Positions 42,621 to 49,195 of a stretch of DNA of 64,000 nt are shown here, one piece after another. The notes under the pieces are model-generated. The model saw only the letters and a program-made list of their open reading frames with translations. It made no database searches and was not told the origin of the DNA. The translations under genes and the position numbers were made by a program. The stretch is from Haladaptatus paucihalophilus DX253 (GTDB lineage: Archaea > Halobacteriota > Halobacteria > Halobacteriales > Haladaptataceae): positions 1,768,962 through 1,832,961 of the forward strand of contig NZ_AQXI01000001.1 in assembly GCF_000376445.1 (NCBI RefSeq), given 5' to 3'. Numbering within the stretch: position 1 is the first letter of the stretch; each line of letters begins with the position of its first letter.

Positions 42621-43400
42621 TCACTCGCGTTCGAGTTCGCCGTCGGCCGCGGTCCAGTCGGTGAGACTCCCCTCGTAAAATCCGAGGTCGTCGTAGCCGA
42701 GCGAAGAGAGGACGACGTAGGTGTGGCTAATCCGCCGGGCGGTGTTGCAGTAGAGGATGACGCGTTTTTCGGGGATGACACCGTTGGATTCGAGGATTTC
42801 ACGAAGTTCGTCGGGGGATTTCAGACCGCGGCTCTCGTCGTCAACGAGGTCGAGCCAGTCCACGTTGACGGCACCCGGGAGGTGACCGTCGGCGAACTCC
42901 GCCGGGTCGCGGGTGTCCACCAGCACGGCGTCAAGGTCGTCGATGGCGGCTTCGACCGCCTCGCGTCCGACGAGCGTGGTGCCCTCGGAGTCACGGGCCG
43001 AGTAGGAAACGGGGTCGGGCGACGGCGCGTTGGTCGTCGTCTCGTGGTCGCGTTGCCACGAACTGAAGTCGCCGTCGAGCAGGTGGAGTCGGTCGTGACC
43101 GTACAGTTCGGCGGTGACGAGGAACCGCGCCGCGAACACGCCGTGCATGTCGTCGTAGGCGACGATGGTGTCGTCTTCGTCGATACCGGCGCTTCCGAGG
43201 AGGTCCTCCCACGCCTCGACACCGGGGAGCATTCCGGCGTCGTCCGCGTCGGACGAGCGGAAGGCGTCGAACGGGATGTTGACCGCGCCGGGGAGGTGGC
43301 CGATTCCGTCGTACTCCCACGCGTCGCGGACGTCAACGACTCGTACCTCGTCAAGTCGGTCGGCGAGCCATTCCGCCGAGACGACGACGTTCTCGTGCAT
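42621..43400 (-). CDS. Two-domain sulfurtransferase (rhodanese)
   Basis: 259 residues. Tandem rhodanese domains: N-terminal about 8-120, catalytically silent (Asp83 where the active Cys would be, AYDDMHG), and C-terminal about 145-255 with active C218 in LYCNTARR. Typical thiosulfate/3-mercaptopyruvate sulfurtransferase layout (TssA/TssB group). It is divergent from a second two-domain rhodanese at 43643, the two sharing a 242-base promoter gap. Confidence 0.92.
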   Translation of the reverse strand: MHENVVVSAEWLADRLDEVRVVDVRDAWEYDGIGHLPGAVNIPFDAFRSSDADDAGMLPGVEAWEDLLGSAGIDEDDTIVAYDDMHGVFAARFLVTAELYGHDRLHLLDGDFSSWQRDHETTTNAPSPDPVSYSARDSEGTTLVGREAVEAAIDDLDAVLVDTRDPAEFADGHLPGAVNVDWLDLVDDESRGLKSPDELREILESNGVIPEKRVILYCNTARRISHTYVVLSSLGYDDLGFYEGSLTDWTAADGELERE

Positions 43401-43610
43401 CGGTCCTCGGTACCGAGTCCAGCGTCTTAGCCCTCCGGGTACCGTCGAATCCGGCTTCTGACTGCAGATACCGGCTGATATTGCCGATAGTTGGTCGTCG
43501 CGTCCGGTTCACCACCCACCGGGGACCGGGTAGTCGGGAATCCGCTCCGAACTTGCGGAGATTTTTGCCGGGAAGCTCGACAGAAGGCGGAACCTTCCGG
43601 CAGTAACAAG

Positions 43611-43620
43611 AATATAACCG
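43611..43620 (+). promoter_or_regulatory. TATA element for the second sulfurtransferase gene
   Basis: AATATAACCG about 27 bases before the ATG at 43643. Confidence 0.5.
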
Positions 43621-43642
43621 GAGCACGGGAAGAAGGGGACGC

Positions 43643-44503
43643 ATGAGCGACAGCGACTACGCCAAGGACGTTCTCGTCAGCGCCGAGTGGGTGGAAGACC
43701 ACCTCGACGAGTTCCAAAGTGACGAACCGAACTATCGACTCGTAGAGGTCGACGTCGACACCGAAGCCTACGACGCCGCCCACGCGCCGGGTGCAATCGG
43801 AATCAACTGGGAAACGCAACTGCAGGACCAGACCACGCGCGACATCCTCGAAAAGGACGACTTCGAGGACCTGCTCGGCGGACACGGAATCGCCGAGGAC
43901 ACCACGGTCGTCCTGTACGGCGACAACTCCAACTGGTTCGCCGCCTACGCCTACTGGCAGTTCACGTACTACGGCCACCGCGACGTGCGCCTCCTCGACG
44001 GCGGGCGCGACTACTGGCTCGAAAACGGCTTCCCGACGACGGACGAGGTACCGTCGTACCCCGAAGTCGACTACGACGCCCGCGGTCCCTTCGAGGGAAT
44101 CCGCGCGTACCGCGACGACGTGGAGAAAGCCATCGACCGCGGCGTCCCCCTCGTGGACGTTCGGTCGCCCGAGGAGTTCAGCGGCGAAATCCTCGCGCCC
44201 CCGGGACTGCAGGAGACGGCCCAGCGCGGTGGCCACGTCCCCGGTGCATCGAACATCTCGTGGGCGGCCACCGTGAACGACGACGGGACGTTCAAGTCCG
44301 CCGAAGAACTCCGCGACCTGTACGAGAGTGAAGGCGTCACCAACGACCAGCAGGTCGTTGCCTACTGCCGTATCGGTGAGCGCTCGTCCATCGCGTGGTT
44401 CGCACTCTCGGAACTGCTCGGTTACGACAACGTCGCCAACTACGACGGGTCGTGGACCGAGTGGGGCAACCTCGTGGACGCGCCCATCGAAACCGGAAAC
44501 TGA
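43643..44503 (+). CDS. Two-domain sulfurtransferase (rhodanese)
   Basis: 286 residues, tandem rhodanese domains (about 8-130 silent, with LYGDNSNWFAAYAYW; and about 150-280 active). The active-site loop is YCRIGERSS with C242. The long linker GEILAPPGLQETAQRGGHVPG before the active site is the thiosulfate-sulfurtransferase type. With the divergent paralogue upstream it gives two sulfur carriers that could act with SAMP-linked or tRNA thiolation. Confidence 0.93.
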   Translation: MSDSDYAKDVLVSAEWVEDHLDEFQSDEPNYRLVEVDVDTEAYDAAHAPGAIGINWETQLQDQTTRDILEKDDFEDLLGGHGIAEDTTVVLYGDNSNWFAAYAYWQFTYYGHRDVRLLDGGRDYWLENGFPTTDEVPSYPEVDYDARGPFEGIRAYRDDVEKAIDRGVPLVDVRSPEEFSGEILAPPGLQETAQRGGHVPGASNISWAATVNDDGTFKSAEELRDLYESEGVTNDQQVVAYCRIGERSSIAWFALSELLGYDNVANYDGSWTEWGNLVDAPIETGN

Positions 44504-44573
44504 CCACAACGACCGAAACGACCGACCCGTTTTTCTTCGAGCCGATACACCCCATGGCAGTAACATCCCAAGC

Positions 44574-44636
44574 GGCCGATAGCCCAGACACCGATAACCC
44601 AGACGGTCAATAGCACAGACGGCCGATAACCCACAC
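44574..44636 (+). repeat. Degenerate tandem repeat of about 16 bases
   Basis: Four units resembling GGCCGATAACCCAGAC, of length 16, 15, 16 and 16. Non-coding. Confidence 0.7.
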
Positions 44637-44750
44637 GATCGATAGATACCGACCGCTATCGAGGGCTATGGAGAACAACTAGCAGGGATTATTGAGAGCG
44701 GGGCGAATCTCAATAGTACGGCGTCGTCGGGACGCCCCCACGAGGACACC

Positions 44751-44966
44751 ATGACCGGACATTTCCATACCGTCGACAAGCCGTCCGAACCGGAACAGAA
44801 CGTCGCCGCCCCGCAGTCCTTCGAGTTGTCCTCCGTCGTGGTCGAGTACGACGGCAAACCGAACCGGTGTACAATTTACCCGACGGAAGCCACCCGCCTC
44901 GAACGCATGGCGAGCTGGATAACCGCGGACGCGGATGTTTTCGTCGAGTTGGACGACATGCGGTAG
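44751..44966 (+). CDS. DUF7511-like small haloarchaeal protein
   Basis: 71 residues. The domain reads LSSVVVEYDGKPNRCTIYPTEATRLERMASWITADADVFVELDDMR, the pattern of the DUF7511 family that is widespread in haloarchaea. Function unknown. It precedes the rubrerythrin-like gene by 55 bases, so the two may be co-transcribed. Confidence 0.78.
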   Translation: MTGHFHTVDKPSEPEQNVAAPQSFELSSVVVEYDGKPNRCTIYPTEATRLERMASWITADADVFVELDDMR

Positions 44967-45021
44967 ACCAAGCGTTTCCGACGTCGGTGATTACAAGCCG
45001 AACGGCTTCGTACCGTGGCGC

Positions 45022-45648
45022 ATGAACTCGGAGGAATTTCTCGAAGTCGTCCGCAAGGAAAACGAAACCGCCCTCTCGCGCCTCGGCTCCTCGAAGTCGC
45101 TGTACGCCGCGACGAACGGAGAGATGGACGCCGACGAAGTGTTCCGCGCCGCCGCCGACTCCGAACACGCGGCCGCCCGAACGTTCGAAGGGTGGGCAGA
45201 CGACGAGGACGACACCGACGCGAGCGAACTGTTCGCGGGTATCGCGGACGTAGAGAACGACCACTACGAGCGTGTGTCCGGGAAGGTGGACGACCACGAC
45301 GTCGGAGACGTGCCCGCGCTCCACGAGTACCTCCGCGGACTGGACGACACCACCGCGCGCCTCGGCGGATTTGTCGGGCGGACGCTGGCGAGCGAGAAAT
45401 CGAAAAAGCAGATGACGGGCTTTTTCACGGGACAGGCCGACCCGATGACGGCTCAGTTGTTCCGCGACCTGAAAGGCGACCTCGGCGACCAGTTGGACGA
45501 CACGCTCGCGCTCCTCGGCGAGCGTTGTGACTCGGACGAGGACTGGGAGACAGCAAAAGAGGCCGCCGAGGGCGCGATTACCGCCGCCTACGAGGAGTAC
45601 ACCGACTCGCTGGAGTCGATGGGCGTCAATCCGAAACCGGTCTGCTGA
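45022..45648 (+). CDS. Rubrerythrin/ferritin-like haloarchaeal protein
   Basis: 208 residues from MNSEEFLEVV; a start 29 codons upstream crosses non-acidic sequence. A four-helix ferritin-like core is suggested by acidic helices with metal-like motifs: DSEHAAARTF (E48, H49) and VENDHYERV (E78, H81), each fitting ExxH-like diiron positions, with a third candidate in ENETALSRL. The C-terminal half has further helices. Diiron oxidase or reactive oxygen defence is inferred and not shown. Confidence 0.6.
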   Translation: MNSEEFLEVVRKENETALSRLGSSKSLYAATNGEMDADEVFRAAADSEHAAARTFEGWADDEDDTDASELFAGIADVENDHYERVSGKVDDHDVGDVPALHEYLRGLDDTTARLGGFVGRTLASEKSKKQMTGFFTGQADPMTAQLFRDLKGDLGDQLDDTLALLGERCDSDEDWETAKEAAEGAITAAYEEYTDSLESMGVNPKPVC

Positions 45649-45659
45649 GCGAGAGAGTT

Positions 45660-45929
45660 TTAAACGCCGCTGACGGTTTCGCGGTGGGCCTTCACGTGGT
45701 CGTAGGCGCTGTCGATACGTTTCGCGGTTTCTTCGTCCACGTCGCTTTCGAGTTCCGAGAGGGCGTGCATGATGCGGTCGAGTCGGCCGTGGTCCGGGCC
45801 GTGGTCGGCCTCGGCGAGCGAGTGGAGGGAGTCAGCCTGCGATTCGAGACGTTCTTTGACCTCGCCGGTGGTATCGGCGCTGGCCTGTTTCAGTTCCTCC
45901 GCCGCGTGTACCAGTTGTTCGCGTGTCAT
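45660..45929 (-). CDS. Small helical haloarchaeal protein (DUF7553-like)
   Basis: 89 residues, entirely predicted helical, coiled-coil-like heptads, containing TREQLVHAAEELKQAS and ERLESQADSLHSLAEAD. It belongs to a small all-helix haloarchaeal family, probably DUF7553. Function unknown. It is convergent with the previous gene, stops 12 bases apart. Confidence 0.75.
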   Translation of the reverse strand: MTREQLVHAAEELKQASADTTGEVKERLESQADSLHSLAEADHGPDHGRLDRIMHALSELESDVDEETAKRIDSAYDHVKAHRETVSGV

Positions 45930-46040
45930 GGCCGGGGCTACGACAGCGAGCGAAATAGTGCTATGGGCGGTGCAGAAAACGACGGTTACCGACGCGCGAA
46001 CGGACGACGAGTTTTAGCGGTTCAACGGCGTTCTAGCCCC

Positions 46041-46196
46041 ATGGCTCGAAAACGACATCACCGGTGCAACCTCTGTGGGCGCGACTTCGAACAGGGCGAG
46101 GAGTTGCGAGAACACGTGGAGCGGCGACATCCCAAAGCCGACTACCACTGGTGGGTAGTCGTCGAGGAGCCCGGAACCCTCCCGTTCGAGGATTGA
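46041..46196 (+). CDS. C2H2 zinc-finger protein, 51 residues
   Basis: 51 residues from the ATG at 46041. One classical C2H2 finger: C9 and C12 (CNLCGRDF), H25 and H30 (LREHVERRH). The tail KADYHWWVVVEEPGTLPFED is hydrophobic/acidic. Small C2H2 proteins in haloarchaea act as regulators of biofilm, lipid or stress responses in some cases. It is divergent from the helical DUF7553-like gene. Confidence 0.85.
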   Translation: MARKRHHRCNLCGRDFEQGEELREHVERRHPKADYHWWVVVEEPGTLPFED

Positions 46197-46310
46197 ATCG
46201 GGCGAAAGGCTACAAGAGGAACCGAACCCCATCCTCCCGAATGTGGGGAACCACATCCGAATGGACGTAACGAGGAAGCGGGCCTGTAGCTGTCGGTTCG
46301 AACGTCCAGT

Positions 46311-46320
46311 TTATTTATCG
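46311..46320 (+). promoter_or_regulatory. TATA element for rpiA
   Basis: TTATTTATCG; transcription should start near 46340, leaving about 40 bases of leader before the ATG at 46380. Confidence 0.45.
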
Positions 46321-46379
46321 GGGGAAGTTTCGCGGACGCGCTAGCAACCTTTTTCCGGGCCGCACCGATTTCCACGAAC

Positions 46380-47066
46380 ATGAAAACGACGGGTGGAAGC
46401 GACGAGGCGAAGCGAAACGCGGGCGAAAGCGCGGCGGAGGCGGTCGAAGACGGCATGGTAGTCGGACTTGGAACGGGGAGTACGACGGCTCACGCGATTC
46501 GAGCACTCGGTCGGATGGTCGATTCGGGCCTCGACGTACGCGGGGTGCCGACGTCGTTCCAATCGCGGCAACTGGCACAGCAGGAGGGGATTCCACTCAC
46601 CGACCTCGATACCGTGTCGAGAATCGACGTGGCCATCGACGGCGCGGACCAGTTCGCCGGGGGCGACCTCATCAAGGGCGGCGGAGCGGCGCACGCTCGG
46701 GAGAAAATCGTGGACGGAGCGGCGGACCGGTTTCTCGTCGTCGTGGACCCGAGCAAAGCGGCAGAACGGCTGCACCATCCGGTTCCGGTCGAGGTGCTAC
46801 CCGCCGCGCGGACGACGGTGGCCGACGACGTTCGCCGTCTCGGCGGGAACCCGACGTTGCGCGACGCGGAGCGAAAGGACGGGCCGGTCGTGACCGACAA
46901 CGGAAACCTCGTCCTCGACTGTGAGTTCGGAGAAATCGACTCGCCCGGGGACCTCGCGGCCGACTTCTCGGCGATTCCGGGCGTGGTGGAACACGGACTG
47001 TTCGTCGGGATGGCCGACGAGATACACGCCGGGAACGACGACGGTGTAGACGTGAGACGAGTGTAA
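46380..47066 (+). CDS. rpiA: Ribose-5-phosphate isomerase A
   Basis: 228 residues. GLGTGSTTAHAI is the phosphate-binding loop, DVAIDGADQF and LIKGGGAAHAREKIV hold the catalytic residues (Asp, Lys and Glu), and VPVEVLP and PGVVEHGLFVGMADEI follow. It interconverts ribose 5-phosphate and ribulose 5-phosphate for nucleotide synthesis. Complete, usual length. Confidence 0.96.
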   Translation: MKTTGGSDEAKRNAGESAAEAVEDGMVVGLGTGSTTAHAIRALGRMVDSGLDVRGVPTSFQSRQLAQQEGIPLTDLDTVSRIDVAIDGADQFAGGDLIKGGGAAHAREKIVDGAADRFLVVVDPSKAAERLHHPVPVEVLPAARTTVADDVRRLGGNPTLRDAERKDGPVVTDNGNLVLDCEFGEIDSPGDLAADFSAIPGVVEHGLFVGMADEIHAGNDDGVDVRRV

Positions 47067-47198
47067 CGAAGAGCGTCGGAACGCGCCCGAGAAAGCTGGA
47101 AAACGCCGTTGGGGGGTCGTCAGACCCGCCGAGACGACCGCTGGTGCGTCGAACGCTGTCGCTGGACGGCGAAAAAATAAATGAAGGGAGTTCCGTTT

Positions 47199-47366
47199 TT
47201 ACAGGTCGCGCGGCTGGACCGTCTTTCGGTCGTTCTCTTCTGCGCGTCGTGCAGCGTCCTCGAGGAGTTCCTCGACTTCAACGTCGAGTGCGTCGTAGAA
47301 GTCCGAGGCAACGTTTTTGTCGTCGAGCGCTTCTTTCACAGCCGCTTTGACAATAAGGTCTGCCAT
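47199..47366 (-). CDS. DUF1931 histone-fold protein, 55 residues
   Basis: 55 residues from MADLIVKAAVKEAL. The pattern NVASDFYDALDVEVEELLEDAARRAEENDRKTVQPRDL is a histone-like fold: helix-loop-helix with RRAEENDRKTVQPRDL like the L2/alpha3 end of archaeal histones. DUF1931 proteins in haloarchaea are of this size and unknown role. The TATA element at 47391-47400 gives exact leaderless spacing, fixing the start. Confidence 0.9.
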   Translation of the reverse strand: MADLIVKAAVKEALDDKNVASDFYDALDVEVEELLEDAARRAEENDRKTVQPRDL

Positions 47367-47390
47367 ACAGGATTGACGTTCCGTAGCGCG

Positions 47391-47400
47391 CTTAATAAAG
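47391..47400 (-). promoter_or_regulatory. TATA element for the DUF1931 gene
   Basis: Minus strand CTTTATTAAG, about 29 bases upstream of the ATG at 47366. Confidence 0.6.
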
Positions 47401-47538
47401 CTTCCCAAATTATGCGGTGAACAGCCACGAGTCGAAGAATGTGACCTACTCTGTCGATGCCGCCAAAAGCTTTAAGTGAAGTAAAGTAGATTGACCGCGG
47501 ACGACAGACAGGAGTAGGAGGGCCACAGAGTGGCGAAT

Positions 47539-48321
47539 ATGCGCGAACTACTCGAATCGGTGGCGAACGGGGAAACCAGCGTCGCCGAAGCGGAGGCGAT
47601 GTTATCTGGATACGCGACGAACGGGGCCGGACGGTTCGATGCGGCCCGCGAGCGGCGTCGCGGCGTCCCGGAGGCGATACTCGCCGACGGAAAGACGCCG
47701 AGCGAAGTCGCGGAACTCGCAACCACGGCCGTCGAAACCGCGGGCAGAGCGATAGTCACGCGGGTGGACGACGACCACGCGGGGGCGGTCCAGCGGAGGC
47801 TCGACGCCGACCACCCGGACGCGGACGTTCGGGTTCGAACGCGAGCGAACGTCCTCGTCGCCCACGCGCCGACCTTCGAACCGCCCGAGGTGAACGCGAC
47901 GGTCGGCATCGTCAGCGCGGGCACGAGCGACGCGATTCCCGCCGGGGAAGCCGCGGTCATCGCGTCGGAGATGGGCGCGACCGTCGAGGAGATTCACGAC
48001 GTGGGCGTCGCCTCCCTGGTCCGCGTGCTGGACGAGGTGGACGCCCTCCGCGCGGCGGACGCCCTCGTCGTCGCCGCGGGGCGCGAGGGCGCGCTCCCCA
48101 CGGTCATCGCCGGACTCGTGGACACCCCCGTTATCGGCCTACCGGTGTCGAACGGCTACGGCCACGCGAGCGACGGCGAGGCGGCGCTCTCGGGGATGTT
48201 GCAGTCGTGTACGGTGCTCTCCACCGTGAACATCGACGCGGGCTTCGTGGCGGGCGGACAGGCCGGTCTCATCGCGCGTGCCGTCGGCGCGGCGCGGGAA
48301 CGCGACGGCGAAAGGGAATGA
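47539..48321 (+). CDS. larB: Nickel pincer cofactor biosynthesis protein LarB
   Basis: 260 residues from MRELLESVANGETSVAEAE, the usual LarB start; a GTG three codons earlier is possible. The C-terminal half is an AIRC-like (PurE-related) domain with IVSAGTSDAIPAGEAAVIA and GLPVSNGYG. LarB carboxylates and hydrolyses nicotinic acid adenine dinucleotide, the first step towards the nickel-pincer cofactor of lactate racemase-type enzymes. LarC, LarE and a racemase are not next to it. A CTTTAAGTG element near 47469-47477 is a possible TATA. Confidence 0.93.
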   Translation: MRELLESVANGETSVAEAEAMLSGYATNGAGRFDAARERRRGVPEAILADGKTPSEVAELATTAVETAGRAIVTRVDDDHAGAVQRRLDADHPDADVRVRTRANVLVAHAPTFEPPEVNATVGIVSAGTSDAIPAGEAAVIASEMGATVEEIHDVGVASLVRVLDEVDALRAADALVVAAGREGALPTVIAGLVDTPVIGLPVSNGYGHASDGEAALSGMLQSCTVLSTVNIDAGFVAGGQAGLIARAVGAARERDGERE

Positions 48322-48372
48322 CGGGAAGCGGAAACACCGTGTCGCTATCGTGGGACGGTGAAAGAGCAGTAT

Positions 48373-48475
48373 AATTCAGTAGAATTCAGTAGAATTTCAT
48401 TCGAAATAGTACTTTGAGGGAGGATATAGGAACAATCGATAGGAAGCAGTAGCCAAGTGATAGGAAACAGTAGCC
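48373..48475. repeat. Short direct repeats in an AT-rich gap
   Basis: ATTCAGTAGA is repeated twice within 48373-48395 and a 17-base unit, GATAGGAAGCAGTAGCC, recurs with one mismatch at 48438-48454 and 48459-48475. Non-coding. Confidence 0.7.
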
Positions 48476-48491
48476 GGTCGGAGTCGTTGCG

Positions 48492-48758
48492 TCAGGCGGA
48501 CTGTGTGCTGTTGCTCCCCCACTGACGATGGAGGAGAACGGCCGAAAGCGAGAGAACGACCACGAGGAGGACCGCCAATCCGATGGTGGCGAACTCCAGT
48601 TCGAAGAACTCGGTGACGGCGAGGTATGCCCAGAACAGCGCGTATGCGGCCCACGTGATGAGGGCGATTGGCGGTTTGTCTCGGAGATACCAAACGTAGA
48701 GCGTGACGACGTGCGAGACGAAACTGAACACCGCCACGCCGACGAGGAGGGGGTTCAT
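48492..48758 (-). CDS. Small three-helix membrane protein, unknown
   Basis: 88 residues from MNPLLVGVAVF; a GTG three codons earlier is possible. Three membrane helices at about 5-24, 33-50 and 56-78, ending in a polar tail. Similar small proteins are common in haloarchaea. No family assigned. Confidence 0.65.
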   Translation of the reverse strand: MNPLLVGVAVFSFVSHVVTLYVWYLRDKPPIALITWAAYALFWAYLAVTEFFELEFATIGLAVLLVVVLSLSAVLLHRQWGSNSTQSA

Positions 48759-49195
48759 CGCTCGCACAATCGGATTCGCTTCGGATAGTTGTTAGGGTTC
48801 CAATCGTTTGAAGAAGAATGAAAGTCGGTTGTCGTCAGGATTCAGCGTTCTTCGGGGAGAGATTCGAGGGTTGTTGGAACGGATATCGGGACGACAGTTG
48901 CTGGGGAAAACGACCGCACCGCGTGCGGACGGGCGGCCGGAACCGCACGACCGCCACTGCTCACGGTTTCGCCGGACTTGTCCGGCTGACTGCCGAGCAA
49001 CGCTCGGCAATTTCACCGTTCGCTTTCGAGGTTGCTCCGCAACCTCGCCCGCCCTCGGAGTCCCCATACCTCCCCGGGCGCTCGGTCGATTCGCACGAGC
49101 GGTGCGAATCGACTGACCTGCGCGTCCTGCCGGTTGGTCGGCCTGCTGACTGTCGGGAAAATCGACGAGCAAAACAGAAATCGAGAACGGAAAGC
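48759..49195. other. Intergenic stretch with hairpin cluster C
   Basis: 437 bases before the Fe-S oxidoreductase gene's end. Open frames are not acidic and are rejected. The recognisable structure is the set of hairpins at 48914-49113. Confidence 0.55.
48914..49113. repeat. Hairpin cluster C (five hairpins)
   Basis: Five perfect inverted repeats: 48914-48928 (6 bp, loop CGC), 48971-48986 (7 bp, loop TT), 48991-49009 (8-bp stem TGCCGAGC, loop AAC), 49027-49047 (9-bp stem CGAGGTTGC, loop TCC) and 49085-49113 (12-bp stem GTCGATTCGCAC, loop GAGCG). The 12-bp stem with a 5-base loop and the 8-9-bp stems with 3-base loops are the same types as in clusters A and B. Confidence 0.75.

Noticed and set aside
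46260-46320. tRNA-like GGTTCGAAC motif before rpiA
   Set aside because: No acceptor or anticodon stem can be formed around it; the region is a promoter gap.
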